NCBI GenBank assembly: GCA_030605125.1
Contig: JAUWBD010000009.1
Coordinates: 1-49,966 of the forward strand
DNA length: 49,966 nucleotides
Reading direction: 5' to 3'
DNA from: Verrucomicrobiota bacterium
GTDB taxonomy: Bacteria > Verrucomicrobiota > Verrucomicrobiia > Opitutales > Opitutaceae
Part shown: piece after piece, positions 1 to 8,771 of the stretch
Position numbering within the stretch: the stretch's first letter is position 1
Layout: the number at the start of each line of letters is the position of its first letter
Made by a program: the position numbers and the translations under genes
The notes under the pieces: generated by a model
Database searches by the model: none
What the model was told of the DNA's origin: nothing
What the model saw: only the letters and a program-made list of their open reading frames with translations

Positions 1-1056
1 CTTCAGCGAGGCCATGTCGATCACGAAGCGGTATTTCACGTCGCTCTTCAGCATGCGCTCGTAGGCCTCGTTGATCTGGTCCATGCGGATCAGCTCGATA
101 TCCGCCGTGATCCCGTGCTCGGCGCAGAAATCGAGCATCTCCTGCGTCTCGGGCAGGCCGCCGATCGGCGAGCCCGCGAGGCTCTTGCGGCCCATGATGA
201 GGCCAAAGGCCGGCACGGGCAGCGGTTTCTCCGGCGCGCCCACGAGGACGACCGTGCCGTCGGGCGCGAGCTGGGCGAGGTAGGCGTTGATGTCGTGGTC
301 GGCCGACACGCAGTCGAGGATGAGATCAAAGCTGCCCGCGTGCCGCGCCATCTCGTCGGGATTTTTGGAGACGACGACCTCGTGCGCGCCGAGGCGGAGG
401 GCGTCCTCGCGCTTGCCGGGCGAGGTGGTGAAGACCACGACGTGCGCGCCGAAGGCCCGGGCGAACTTCACGCCCATGTGGCCGAGGCCGCCGAGACCGA
501 CGACGCCGACCTTCTTGCCCGGGCCGGCCTTCCAGTGGCGCAGGGGCGAGTAGGTGGTGATGCCGGCGCAGAGGAGGGGCGCGGCGCCGGCGAGGTCGAG
601 GCCGGCGGGGATTCGGAGGGCGAAGTGTTGATCAACGACGATCTGCTCGGAATAGCCGCCGTAGGTCGGGAGCCCGAGGTGCTTGTCCATCGAGCCGTAG
701 GTCATGACCATGGTCGGTGAAAACTGCTCGAGGCCCTTGCGGCAGTAGGGGCAGGAGGCGAGGTCGGCGTCCACGAGGCAACCGACGCCGGCGAGGTCGC
801 CCGTCTTGAACTTGGTGACCTTCGTGCCGACCTTGGTCACGCGGCCGACGATCTCGTGACCGGGCACGGCGGGGTAGCGGGTGAAGTGCCATTCGTCGCG
901 CGCGAAGTGGAGGTCGGAGTGGCAGACGCCGCAGTAGAGGATCTCGATCTGCACGTCGCGCTCGCCGGGCTCGCGACGCGGGATGGAGGAGGCGGCGAGC
1001 GGCGCGTCGGGGGCGGGCGTGGCGTAGGCTTTGACGGAGTAGGCGCGGGGTTTCAT
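1..1056 (-). CDS. NADP-dependent zinc-type alcohol dehydrogenase (YahK/CAD-like), C-terminus cut by window edge
   Basis: The reading frame is open from ATG at 1056 to base 1 (352 codons, no stop), about the full length of the YahK/AdhC cinnamyl-alcohol-dehydrogenase group (about 350 aa), so only the last residues are missing. The catalytic zinc motif CGVCHSDLH and the following GHE are near the N-terminus, and the nucleotide-binding GLGGLGHMGVK is in the middle. Known for the family: NADPH-dependent reduction of aldehydes to alcohols in the cytosol. Odd: the structural-zinc lobe reads ASCPYCRKGLEQFS, keeping only two of the usual four cysteines. It lies 90 bp downstream of an AraC regulator on the same strand. 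Substrate unknown. Confidence 0.9.
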   Translation of the reverse strand, partial: MKPRAYSVKAYATPAPDAPLAASSIPRREPGERDVQIEILYCGVCHSDLHFARDEWHFTRYPAVPGHEIVGRVTKVGTKVTKFKTGDLAGVGCLVDADLASCPYCRKGLEQFSPTMVMTYGSMDKHLGLPTYGGYSEQIVVDQHFALRIPAGLDLAGAAPLLCAGITTYSPLRHWKAGPGKKVGVVGLGGLGHMGVKFARAFGAHVVVFTTSPGKREDALRLGAHEVVVSKNPDEMARHAGSFDLILDCVSADHDINAYLAQLAPDGTVVLVGAPEKPLPVPAFGLIMGRKSLAGSPIGGLPETQEMLDFCAEHGITADIELIRMDQINEAYERMLKSDVKYRFVIDMASLK

Positions 1057-1146
1057 GGGCGGTGGAGCGGGGGGGGCGTGGACGAGACGGAGGGCGAAAA
1101 CGAAGAGCGAAGGGGTGGGGCGGGAATTTGCAAAACGCGCCGCGGT

Positions 1147-1929
1147 TCAGCGCGAGTAGGCCTGGCGGTAGTCAGAGGCGGAGCGGCCGAAGAATTTGCG
1201 GAAGGCGCGGCAAAAGCTCTCGGCGTTGGGGTAGCCGACTTCGGTGGCCACCGCCTTGACGGATTGCTTGCTCGTGGCGAGGGCGTGCCCGGCGACACGC
1301 AGCCGTTTCTGGATCAGGTATTGGTGCGGGCTTTCCCCGAGGTGCGTGCGGAAAAGCATGTGGAGATGGGAGACGCTGAGGCCGGCGGCCCGGGCGATGT
1401 CCTCCAGGGCGAGCGGCCGGGCGTAGTTGCGGTTGATGAAATCGGCCGCGAGGCCGAGCTGCGGCGGCATGGTCTGCGAGCGGGCCAGGAGGCGCGAGCG
1501 CTCGAGCTCGAGCTCGAGGCGGGCGAGTATCAGGTTTCCCACTACGGATCGGTCGAGCGAGGTCTGGTGAAACACGTGCAGCATCTCGGCCATGAAGGCG
1601 TGCATGGACTTGCGGTCTTTCCACTGGAACACGCGCGGCCAGTCGCCCGGGAAGCGCTCGCGCCGGTGTTCGAAGCGGGCGACGTAGCAGTGGTAGTAGC
1701 TTTCCGGCGGCGAGTCCGAGACGGAGGTCTGCCCGTCGTGATGGCAAAACACCGCGCCTTCGCCGTGCAGGACGGGCCGCTCCTCGAGGCCATAGACGGA
1801 GCCCTCCTGGATGATCTCGAACAAGACCTCGCCCGGCGAGGTGCGGGCCGGGCCCCGCGAGCCGCCGAGCGGGCTCGCGTAGGTGCCGAGGCCGGTGAGG
1901 CGCGGTGCTAGGTTTCGCCAACGGTTCAT
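1147..1929 (-). CDS. AraC-family transcriptional regulator
   Basis: 260 aa from ATG 1929; a TTG four codons upstream is less likely. The C-terminal 100 residues form the double helix-turn-helix of AraC/XylS proteins: an ADFINRNYARPLALEDIA segment, then LSVSHLHMLFRTHLGESP and a second helix pair ending in ESFCRAFRKFFGRSASDYR. The N-terminal half resembles a cupin-type sensor (GEVLFEIIQEGSVYG). It is divergent from the sugar isomerase/oxidoreductase pair across 97 bp and upstream of the alcohol dehydrogenase. Inference: it controls one or both, probably in response to a sugar-derived ligand. Confidence 0.9.
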   Translation of the reverse strand: MNRWRNLAPRLTGLGTYASPLGGSRGPARTSPGEVLFEIIQEGSVYGLEERPVLHGEGAVFCHHDGQTSVSDSPPESYYHCYVARFEHRRERFPGDWPRVFQWKDRKSMHAFMAEMLHVFHQTSLDRSVVGNLILARLELELERSRLLARSQTMPPQLGLAADFINRNYARPLALEDIARAAGLSVSHLHMLFRTHLGESPHQYLIQKRLRVAGHALATSKQSVKAVATEVGYPNAESFCRAFRKFFGRSASDYRQAYSR

Positions 1930-1995
1930 AGGTTTTGTCAATTCGCTTGGGAAAGCGCGTCTGGTAGAGTGGGGGCGAATAACCCTTCACGTAGC

Positions 1996-2014
1996 TTTTG
2001 ACAAGCCACCCGCC
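1996..2014 (+). promoter_or_regulatory. TTTTGACAAGCC(A/T)CCCGCC motif, copy 1
   Basis: This 19-base string starts 31 bp before the ATG of the sugar isomerase and contains a consensus-like -35 hexamer TTGACA. It recurs with one change at 43875-43893 ahead of mrpA. No clear -10 box follows at 16-18 bp. It may be part of a promoter; the function is inference from the repetition and the TTGACA core. Confidence 0.35.
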
Positions 2015-2026
2015 CCGTCACCTCCC

Positions 2027-2842
2027 ATGATCCCGCAAATCACCGTTCAGCTCTACAGCGTCCGCGACCTCGCGAAGCAGGACTACGTCGGCACGATCCG
2101 CGCCATCGCCGAGACCGGTTTCGGCAATGTCGAACCGGCCGGATATCCCGGCAGCTCCGCGCAGGAGGCGGCCAAGCTTTTCCAAGACCTCGGCCTGAAG
2201 GCGCCGAGCGCCCACGTCGGCCTGCCGATCGGCGACCGCAAAAACGCGATCATCGACGAGGCCCTGCTGATGGGCCACAAATACCTGATCACCGGCTGCC
2301 CCCCGAAGTTCCGGGAGCACTACAGCTCCCTCGACAACGTGAAGGCCATGGCGGAGCTCTACTGCGAGGCCGCGGCCAACCTCGCCCCGCACGGTTTGCG
2401 GATCGGCTATCACAACCACGACTGGGACCTCACCATCGTGGACGGCCGCCGCGCCCACGAGGTGTTTCTCGAAAACACGCCCGACACCGTGCTCTACGAG
2501 GCCGACGTGTTCTGGGTGGCCCGCGCCGGACTTGATCCGGCGGCCTTCATCCGCGAGATCGGCGCGCGCGGCAAGGTGCTCCACTTCAAGGACGGCATCG
2601 TCTCCAACCAGGCCGCCTTCAAGGAGGCCGAGACCGAGAGCGGCAAGATCATGGTCAGCGATGCCATCCCCTTCCGCCCGGCGGGCCGGGGCCAGGTGGA
2701 CCTCGTGGCGGCTTCAAAGGCCCTCGCGCATGCCGAGTATCTCGCGGTCGAACTCGACAGCTATGAGGGCGACATGATGCAGGCCATCCGCGAGAGCTAT
2801 CGCTACCTCACGGCCAACCAGATCGCGCGCGGCACCAAGTAA
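2027..2842 (+). CDS. Sugar phosphate isomerase/epimerase family TIM-barrel protein
   Basis: 271 aa from ATG 2027, which starts MIPQITVQLYSVRDL; upstream in-frame codons run through the AraC promoter region and are rejected. The family signature is visible: VQLYSVRDL at strand 1, GLRIGYHNHDWDL near the metal site, and VLHFKDG and VAVELDSYEGD-like ends (here LAVELDSYEGD). These proteins (xylose isomerase-like, PF01261) isomerise or epimerise sugars or inositols using a divalent metal. It is followed by a Gfo/Idh/MocA oxidoreductase, a pairing typical of sugar or polyol catabolism. The specific substrate cannot be told. Confidence 0.9.
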   Translation: MIPQITVQLYSVRDLAKQDYVGTIRAIAETGFGNVEPAGYPGSSAQEAAKLFQDLGLKAPSAHVGLPIGDRKNAIIDEALLMGHKYLITGCPPKFREHYSSLDNVKAMAELYCEAAANLAPHGLRIGYHNHDWDLTIVDGRRAHEVFLENTPDTVLYEADVFWVARAGLDPAAFIREIGARGKVLHFKDGIVSNQAAFKEAETESGKIMVSDAIPFRPAGRGQVDLVAASKALAHAEYLAVELDSYEGDMMQAIRESYRYLTANQIARGTK

Positions 2843-2871
2843 GGCGAGAAAGCACAAACGAAACACCGGAA

Positions 2872-2985
2872 TTTTAGCGCGAAGACGCAAAGAACGAGCC
2901 GAAGACCGCGAAGGGAAAAAGCGGAGACGACAGGGAGCCGGCACTTGGCGATCTTGGTTCGAACCTTCGCGTCTTGGCGTTAAAA
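2872..2985. repeat. Inverted repeat built from CGCGAAGA-type units (copy 1)
   Basis: The 169-bp gap between the isomerase and the oxidoreductase carries a left arm (2872-2914) of CGCGAAGACGCAAAG-like units spaced about 8 bp. The right arm (2944-2985) has the same units in reverse (CCTTCGCGTCTTGGCG), and both arms end in TTTTA/TAAAA. Read on one strand, the arms match at most positions over about 40 bp, so a long stem is possible. A second member lies at 20322-20440. No ORF is present. Function unknown. Confidence 0.75.
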
Positions 2986-3011
2986 CCACACAACCCTTCA
3001 CCCTTTACATC

Positions 3012-4115
3012 ATGTCCCAAAAAATCGGCATCGGAATCATCGGCTGCGGCAACATCTCGCAGGCCTACTTCAACGGCGCGAAGCTCTTCGAGGTCCTCAA
3101 GGTCGTGGCTTGCGCGGATATCAACACCGCGCTCGCCGAGGCGAAGGCCGCGGAAAACGGCTGCAAGGCCCAGACCGTGGACGAGCTGCTCGCCAACCCC
3201 GAGGTGCAGCTCGTCATCAACCTCACCATTCCCGCGGTCCACGCGCAGGTGAGCCTCGCCGCGCTCGCCGCCGGCAAGCACGTGCACAGCGAGAAGCCCC
3301 TCGCGGTTTCGCTCGAGGACGGCAAGAAGGTCATCGACACCGCCGCGGCCAAGGGGCTGCTCGTCGGCTGCGCGCCCGACACCTTCCTGGGCGGCGGCTT
3401 TCAGACCTGCCGCAAGCTGATCGACGATGGCTGGCTGGGCCGGGTGGTCGGCGGCACGGCCTTCATGATGAGCCGCGGCCCCGAGAGCTGGCACCCGAAT
3501 CCCGCCTTCTTCTACGAAAACGGCGCCGGCCCGATGTTTGACATGGGGCCCTACTACGTCACCGCGCTCGTGCATCTGCTCGGTCCGGTGAAGCGCGTGA
3601 GCGCGATCACGAGCAAGGCCTTCGAGCAGCGCATCGCCACCTGCAAGGAGCAGTTCGGCCGCGTGCTTCCGGTGCAGATTCCCACGCACTACTCGGGCTC
3701 GCTCGAGTTCCACTCCGGCGCGGTGATCACCGCGACCATTTCCTTCGACGTGTATAAGCACGGCCACAGCCCGATCGAGATCTACGGCACGGAGGGCTCG
3801 ATGAAGGCGCCCGATCCGAACACCTTCGGCGGCCCGATCGAGCTCTGGACGCCCGCGACGAAAGAGTGGCAGACGCAGGCCATGAGCCATCGCTACCTGA
3901 TGAACTCGCGCAGCATCGGCGCGGCCGATCTCGCCTACGCGATCCTGAGCGGCGGCAAGCGCAAGCACCGTGCGAGCGGCGCGCTGGCCTACCACGCGCT
4001 CGAGGTCATGCACTCGTTCGAAAAGTCGTCCAAGACCGGCGCGAGCATCGAGATCGTCTCCCGCCCCGAGCAGCCCGAGGCGTTGCCGCTCGGCCTGATC
4101 GAAGGACGGCTCTGA
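3012..4115 (+). CDS. Gfo/Idh/MocA family NAD(P)-dependent oxidoreductase
   Basis: 367 aa, ATG 3012. The N-terminal Rossmann fold begins GIGIIGCGNISQAYF, and the family EKP catalytic motif follows at about residues 95-97 (HVHSEKPLAVS). The C-terminal alpha/beta domain carries GPMFDMGPYYVTALVHLLGP, the usual DxGxYxxxxxxxLxG region. Members oxidise or reduce sugar and inositol derivatives. It follows the isomerase across a repeat-bearing 169-bp gap and is closed by a terminator at 4137-4192. The two genes probably act in one sugar pathway; the substrate is unknown. Confidence 0.93.
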   Translation: MSQKIGIGIIGCGNISQAYFNGAKLFEVLKVVACADINTALAEAKAAENGCKAQTVDELLANPEVQLVINLTIPAVHAQVSLAALAAGKHVHSEKPLAVSLEDGKKVIDTAAAKGLLVGCAPDTFLGGGFQTCRKLIDDGWLGRVVGGTAFMMSRGPESWHPNPAFFYENGAGPMFDMGPYYVTALVHLLGPVKRVSAITSKAFEQRIATCKEQFGRVLPVQIPTHYSGSLEFHSGAVITATISFDVYKHGHSPIEIYGTEGSMKAPDPNTFGGPIELWTPATKEWQTQAMSHRYLMNSRSIGAADLAYAILSGGKRKHRASGALAYHALEVMHSFEKSSKTGASIEIVSRPEQPEALPLGLIEGRL

Positions 4116-4136
4116 CGGAGTGTGGTCAAAAAAAGC

Positions 4137-4192
4137 CCGGCCCGGGCCTCACCCGGGCCGGCGCGAGCCGCCGGCTGGCGGGCGGCTTTTTT
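4137..4192 (+). terminator. Composite rho-independent terminator after the oxidoreductase
   Basis: Two hairpins in series lie 21 bp after the stop. The first is a perfect 10-bp stem CCGGCCCGGG with loop CCTCA (4137-4161). The second is a GCCGCC/GGGCGGC stem (4166-4187) directly followed by six T. The remaining gap to the histidine kinase (4193-4370) shows nothing I recognise. Confidence 0.8.
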
Positions 4193-4370
4193 ACGGAGAA
4201 TCCCCGGTGCCAGAACGAGGGATTCCCCGGAAAGATATCTCTGGCGAGGGTGCGGGTTCCGGCCGATTTTGCCACGATGTTGATCGGAGCGGACGTGGGG
4301 ATCGGGAAAAAATGGGTGCGGAGGGCGTCTCACCCGGGCCGCACGTTCAAGCCGGGTTGACGAAAAACCA

Positions 4371-6134
4371 ATGCCCGTTCGCGCCCACAGTGATCTCTAT
4401 GTCCCCGGTTGCCCGCTCGACGCGGTGCTCATCACGCACCTGCTCGAAGCCCGGCCTACGCGTCCCCCGCGCTTCGCCGAGGAAAACGCGGCCCTCATCG
4501 AGCTCGCGACGGCGCTGGCCGACGCGCCGGACCAAGTGCTGCAAAGCGTCTCCGATCTCGCCTGCCGGCTGTGCGAGGCGGAGTCGGCGGGCATCAGTTT
4601 GCAGGAGGTGGAGAACGGGCGGGAGGTTTTCCGCTGGCGCGCCACCAGTGGCCGCATGCGGCCTTACCTGAACGGCGTCATGCCGCGTGATTTCAGCCCC
4701 TGCGGCCTGGTGCTGGACCGACGCGGGACGCAGTTGATGGCCGATCCGGTGCGGCACTACCCCTACATCTCGCAGCTCGGGGTGCCCTTGCGCGAGGTGT
4801 TGCTCACGCCTTTCTACAGGCGCGGCGTCCCGATCGGCACGGTGTGGGTGGCGAATCATGGCCCGGGTCGCGACTTTGACCGGGAGGATTTGCGGGTTGT
4901 GCAAAACCTCGCCCGCTTCGCCTCGCTCGCCTCGGAGATGTGGTCGAGCTCGCGGCAGGTCGAGGGGCTCGGGCGTCAGCTCGCGGTCGTGGGATCGCAG
5001 ATGGAGCGCGCCTTGGAGGCGGCAAGCATCGGCACTTGGAACTGGGATCCTGTGAACGACCGCATGTTTGCCGACGCCAAGACGGCGCGGCTCTTCGGTG
5101 TGACGGCGGAGGAGGCGAACGGCGGGCCGGTGAAGGTGTTTCTCGAAAAACTGCATCCCGAGGACCGGGCGCGGGTCACGGTCGCCCTCGAGGAGGCCTT
5201 GGCGCACGGCGGCGCCTACGCGGTGGAGTTTCGCCTGCCGCAACCGAATGGGTCTTGCTTTTGGCTGCGTTCGCATGGCCGCACGCACTCGTGCGCGTCG
5301 GGCAAGGCGGTGCGCATGCCCGGCGTGGTGGTGGACATCACCGAGCAGCGCGAGACGGAGGAGTCTCTGCGGCGCTCCGAGGCGCTACTCGCGGAACAAA
5401 ACCGCCGCCTCGAGGAAAACGTGGCCGCGCGCACGGCGGAGCTCGACGAAAAGGTGCGGGAGCTGGAGGCCTTTTCCTACACCGTCTCGCACGATCTGCG
5501 CGCACCCCTGCGCGCGATGCGGAGCTACGCGGAGTTGCTCGAGGCGGAGCATGCCGAGGGGGCCAGCGCGCAGGCGCGGGAGTATGCGCGCCGGATCATG
5601 CGCGGAGCGGAGCGGCTGGATCGGCTCACCCAGGATCTGCTGCTGGTGGGCCGGCTGTCCAGGCAGGCGCTGCCGCTGGAGGTGGTGGATCTCGGCGATT
5701 TTCTGGCGCAAATGCTGGAATCGTATCCGGACCTTTCGTCCGACCATGCGGACATCGTGGTGCGCCCGCCCTTGCATCCGGTGTTGGCCAATTCCGCCGC
5801 GCTCACGCAGTGCGTCTCGAACCTGCTCTCCAACGCCGTCAAATTCGTCGTGCCCGGCCTGCGTCCGCGGATCGAACTCTGGACGGAGCGGCAGGGCGGC
5901 CGGGTGAGCCTCTTCGTGCGCGACAACGGCATCGGCATCGACGAGCGGCACCGCGCACGGATCTTCGACATCTTCTACCAGATCGCGCCCAACTCCCGCA
6001 GCACGGGGATCGGGCTCGCGGTGGTGCGGCGGGCGGTGGAGCGCATGGGCGGCGGCGTGAGCGTGGAATCCGCGCCCGGCCGCGGGAGCACCTTTCGGCT
6101 CGAGCTGGCGCATCCGGCGGGGCCGGGCGCGTAG
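4371..6134 (+). CDS. Sensor histidine kinase with GAF and PAS domains
   Basis: 587 aa. Approximate domains: GAF 45-190; PAS 210-330 with a PAC-like end (GVVVDITEQ); a coiled linker (QNRRLEENVAARTAELDE); HisKA with H-box FSYTVSHDLRAPLRAM (His374); and HATPase with N-box SNLLSNAVKF, G1 DNGIGI (about 518) and G2 STGIGL (about 544). The H-box is of the bacteriophytochrome-like HWE-unrelated type. No membrane segment is seen, so it should be cytoplasmic and sense through GAF/PAS. No response regulator is adjacent, so it is an orphan kinase and its signal is unknown. Confidence 0.95.
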   Translation: MPVRAHSDLYVPGCPLDAVLITHLLEARPTRPPRFAEENAALIELATALADAPDQVLQSVSDLACRLCEAESAGISLQEVENGREVFRWRATSGRMRPYLNGVMPRDFSPCGLVLDRRGTQLMADPVRHYPYISQLGVPLREVLLTPFYRRGVPIGTVWVANHGPGRDFDREDLRVVQNLARFASLASEMWSSSRQVEGLGRQLAVVGSQMERALEAASIGTWNWDPVNDRMFADAKTARLFGVTAEEANGGPVKVFLEKLHPEDRARVTVALEEALAHGGAYAVEFRLPQPNGSCFWLRSHGRTHSCASGKAVRMPGVVVDITEQRETEESLRRSEALLAEQNRRLEENVAARTAELDEKVRELEAFSYTVSHDLRAPLRAMRSYAELLEAEHAEGASAQAREYARRIMRGAERLDRLTQDLLLVGRLSRQALPLEVVDLGDFLAQMLESYPDLSSDHADIVVRPPLHPVLANSAALTQCVSNLLSNAVKFVVPGLRPRIELWTERQGGRVSLFVRDNGIGIDERHRARIFDIFYQIAPNSRSTGIGLAVVRRAVERMGGGVSVESAPGRGSTFRLELAHPAGPGA

Positions 6135-6248
6135 TCCTCGGCCGCGGGGCGCCGGGCGTCGGGCGGAGGGCGGTTTTTGGCGAAGGGTGGGCGCGGGTTG
6201 GCGGGGGCTGGACGGGCGCGGGCGGGGCGTGGATGCAGGAGTCCTCCT

Positions 6249-6890
6249 ATGGCCGAGAACTCCGCCTCCTCTCCCAAGCTCTGCAATCCCGCCGTGGTCG
6301 GCCTCGCCGGCTTCGGCCTCACGACGCTTGTGCTCCAGTTGCACAACCTCGGCCTCGTCGGCCTGGGGCCGGTGATCTGGCTCGGGCTCGTCTTCGGCGG
6401 CGGCGCGCAGTTCCTCGCCGGCCTGCAGGAGATGAAAACCGGCAACAATTTCGGCTACTGCGCCTTCACGTCCTACGGCGCGTTCTGGATCGCCCTTTGC
6501 CTCATGTTGCTCGGCGGCCACTTCGGCCTTTGGAAGCCCACCGAGACCGACGTGGGCTGGTTCCTGGTGGCGTGGACGCTCTTCACCGTGATCCTCTGGG
6601 TGGGTTCGTTGCGCATCCATGGCGCCATGGCCACCACCTTCACCCTGCTGTTGGCGGGCTTCGTGTTGCTCGATCTCGGCCACTTCGGCTTCCCGGTGCT
6701 CAACAAGGTCGCCGCCTACGTGCTCATCGCCTGCGCCCTTTGCGCCTGGTATATGATGGCGCGCATCCTCTTGAACGAGATCTACGGGCGCGAGCTGCTG
6801 CCGGCGGGTCGTCCTTGGGTGTCGGCTCCGGCCAAGGCCGCCGCGGCGGCGCCGGCCGCGGGCGTGGTGCCCGCCCCCGCGCGCGCTTGA
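6249..6890 (+). CDS. satP: Acetate/succinate uptake transporter, SatP (YaaH/GPR1/FUN34) family
   Basis: 213 aa from ATG 6249; the longer frame upstream is proline/glycine-rich and unlikely. The family signature NPAVVGLAGFGLTT followed by LQLHNLG is at the N-terminus, and about six hydrophobic segments follow. Family knowledge: inner-membrane proton-coupled uptake of acetate and succinate. The C-terminus is an Ala/Pro tail. The gene is followed by a strong hairpin with a T run at 6938-6970, so it is probably transcribed separately from exbB. Confidence 0.92.
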   Translation: MAENSASSPKLCNPAVVGLAGFGLTTLVLQLHNLGLVGLGPVIWLGLVFGGGAQFLAGLQEMKTGNNFGYCAFTSYGAFWIALCLMLLGGHFGLWKPTETDVGWFLVAWTLFTVILWVGSLRIHGAMATTFTLLLAGFVLLDLGHFGFPVLNKVAAYVLIACALCAWYMMARILLNEIYGRELLPAGRPWVSAPAKAAAAAPAAGVVPAPARA

Positions 6891-6937
6891 GCGGGCGCCG
6901 CCGGTCTCTACGCCGGCGACAGGATTGCGGCTTGTTG

Positions 6938-6970
6938 ACGAGGCGCGGGAAACCGCGCCTCGTGCTTTTT
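6938..6970 (+). terminator. Rho-independent terminator after satP
   Basis: A perfect 11-bp stem (ACGAGGCGCGG / CCGCGCCTCGT) closed by a GAAA tetraloop is followed by GC and five T. It ends 14 bp before the exbB start, so exbB must either read through or have its promoter inside this short gap. Confidence 0.85.
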
Positions 6971-6984
6971 ACCCAACCGCCGCC

Positions 6985-7599
6985 ATGCCACTCGCCGTCA
7001 TCGACCTCATCCGGGGCGCAGACATCCTCATCTACCCGCTCGCGCTCTGCTCGCTCGTGCTGGTCTTCATTCTCTGCGAGCGGGGCTGGGCGTTGCGCCG
7101 GCCGGCCATCCTGCCCGAGGAGCTGGCCGAGGCGATCGTGGCCGGGCGGCCGGCCGAGGGGGACGAGCGCTCCGTGCTCGGCCGCATCGTGCGTTTCGCG
7201 CGCGCGCACCCGGGAGACGCGGAGGGCGTGCGCGCCTTTGCCCGCCTCGAGGTTTCGCACATGGAGCGCGGCCTGCCCTATCTCGACGTGATCTACGCGG
7301 GGGCGCCGCTCATCGGCCTCACCGGCACGGTGTGGTCGCTCGTGCGGGTGTTCTCCAGCATCAGCGGCGCCACGGGGCTGCCCGATCCGGTGAAGTTCAC
7401 CAGCGGCGTCTCGCTCGCCCTGTCCGCCACGATCATCGGCCTGAGCATCGCGATCCCGGCCTTGATCGGCGGCGGCGTGTTGCAGCGCCGGGTCGATAAA
7501 TACGCCGCGCAGCTCGACGTGCTGCTCGCGCGGCTGCTCGCCGAAAAAACCGAGGGTCGCGGCCTCGCCACGCCCGCGCCCGCCGAGACCCGCGCCTGA
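6985..7599 (+). CDS. exbB: MotA/TolQ/ExbB proton channel family protein
   Basis: 204 aa from ATG 6985. The ExbB pattern is an N-terminal membrane helix (IYPLALCSLVLVFILCERGW), a cytoplasmic loop, and two C-terminal helices with APLIGLTGTVWSLVRVF and the LALSATIIGLSIAIPAL segment. Family role: with ExbD it uses the proton gradient to energise TonB or similar envelope transport. exbD follows after 16 bp. No tonB is in the window, but a TonB-dependent receptor is at 34.4-36.7 kb. Confidence 0.92.
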   Translation: MPLAVIDLIRGADILIYPLALCSLVLVFILCERGWALRRPAILPEELAEAIVAGRPAEGDERSVLGRIVRFARAHPGDAEGVRAFARLEVSHMERGLPYLDVIYAGAPLIGLTGTVWSLVRVFSSISGATGLPDPVKFTSGVSLALSATIIGLSIAIPALIGGGVLQRRVDKYAAQLDVLLARLLAEKTEGRGLATPAPAETRA

Positions 7600-7615
7600 G
7601 CGCCGCCCCCCTCGC

Positions 7616-8029
7616 ATGAGCAGCCTGCAAACCCGCCGCCGTCGCCGGCCCGAGCTCAACCTCGTGCCCTTGATCGACGTGCTCGTGATCCTGGTCTTCT
7701 TCGCTTTCGTGACGATGCAGTTTCGCGCGCCCGGCACACTCAACATCACCCTGCCCCGGGTGGAGACCGCCGGCACCAACGCCTTCGAGGGCACGGTGAT
7801 CCTCGGCATCGGGCGCGAGGGCGAGCTGAGCTTCGCCACCGATCGCACCGCGCCGCGCACCATCTCGCGCGAGGAGCTCGAGGGCCTGCTCGCGCAGATC
7901 CGCGACGTGAACCGCGACGTGCCGGTCTTGATCCGGGCCGACGAGGAGACGCCCCTGCGCACGCTGGCCTTCGTGATGGACGCCTGCCGCAAATCGGGTC
8001 TCAACCGCTTCAGCCTGCAGAGTCGCTGA
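7616..8029 (+). CDS. exbD: ExbD/TolR family biopolymer transport protein
   Basis: 137 aa. A basic N-terminus (TRRRRRPELNLVPLIDV) leads into a single membrane helix holding the conserved Asp of the family in LVPLIDVLVILVFFAF, then a periplasmic domain ending in the usual DACRKSGLNRFSLQ-type strand. It partners ExbB, encoded 16 bp upstream, as the proton-responsive subunit. Confidence 0.93.
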   Translation: MSSLQTRRRRRPELNLVPLIDVLVILVFFAFVTMQFRAPGTLNITLPRVETAGTNAFEGTVILGIGREGELSFATDRTAPRTISREELEGLLAQIRDVNRDVPVLIRADEETPLRTLAFVMDACRKSGLNRFSLQSR

Positions 8030-8060
8030 AGTCGCCGCTTTGCGCTACGCTCCCCGTCTC

Positions 8061-8744
8061 ATGAAAAAGATCGTTCTCACCGGTTGCACCAAGGGTCTCG
8101 GCCGCGCGCTCGTGGACGAGTTTATCGCGCTCGGCCACACCGTCATCGGCTGCGGGCGCAATCCCGAGGCCATCCTCGACCTGCGCTTCTCCGCGCCCGC
8201 TCCGAGCACCTTCGACGTGGTCGATGTGACGGAGGCGAAAATGGTCGAGCTCTGGGCCGAGCGCATGCTCACCCAGCACGGCGCGCCGGATCTCGTGATC
8301 AACAACGCCGGCCTGCTCACCGCGCCCGCGCCGCTCTGGAAGCAAAACGCCGCCGAGGTCGCGAAGCTGTTTCAGGTCAACCTGGCCGGGATCGTGCACG
8401 TGGTGCAGGGCTTTGTGCCCGCGATGCTCGAGCGCGGCTCGGGCGTGGTGGTGAACCTGTCGTCGGGCTGGGGCCGCTCGGTCTCGGGCGAATTCGCGCC
8501 CTACTGCGCGAGCAAGTGGGGTGTCGAGGGCCTCACCAAGGCCCTCGCGGAGGAGTTGCCCGCGCCGCTCGCCGCGGTGCCGCTCAGCCCGGGCGTGATC
8601 GACACCGCCATGCTGCGCCAATGCTACGCCGACGGCGCCGGCGAGTATCCAAAACCGGATACGTGGGCCAAGGCCGCCGCGCCCTTTCTCCTCAAGCTCG
8701 GGCGCAAGGACAACGGCAAGAGCCTCACCGTGCCGGGCTTTTGA
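8061..8744 (+). CDS. Short-chain dehydrogenase/reductase (SDR)
   Basis: 227 aa from ATG 8061; a TTG seven codons upstream is less likely. Classical SDR features are the nucleotide-binding TGCTKGLGRALVDE (TGxxxGxG), NNAG at about residue 84, the catalytic Ser in VVNLSSGWGRS, and YCASKWGVEGLTKAL (YxxxK). C-terminal PGVIDTAML follows the usual pattern. It should be an NAD(P)(H)-dependent carbonyl/alcohol oxidoreductase; the substrate is not predictable. It converges with the HEAT protein gene. Confidence 0.92.
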   Translation: MKKIVLTGCTKGLGRALVDEFIALGHTVIGCGRNPEAILDLRFSAPAPSTFDVVDVTEAKMVELWAERMLTQHGAPDLVINNAGLLTAPAPLWKQNAAEVAKLFQVNLAGIVHVVQGFVPAMLERGSGVVVNLSSGWGRSVSGEFAPYCASKWGVEGLTKALAEELPAPLAAVPLSPGVIDTAMLRQCYADGAGEYPKPDTWAKAAAPFLLKLGRKDNGKSLTVPGF

Positions 8745-8771
8745 GCCGGCCGCCGCGTGAGCGGCTCGGCG

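Noticed and set aside
4940-7291. 783-codon frame across the histidine kinase, satP and exbB
   Set aside because: Overlaps three well-supported genes in another frame and ignores the terminator at 6938-6970.
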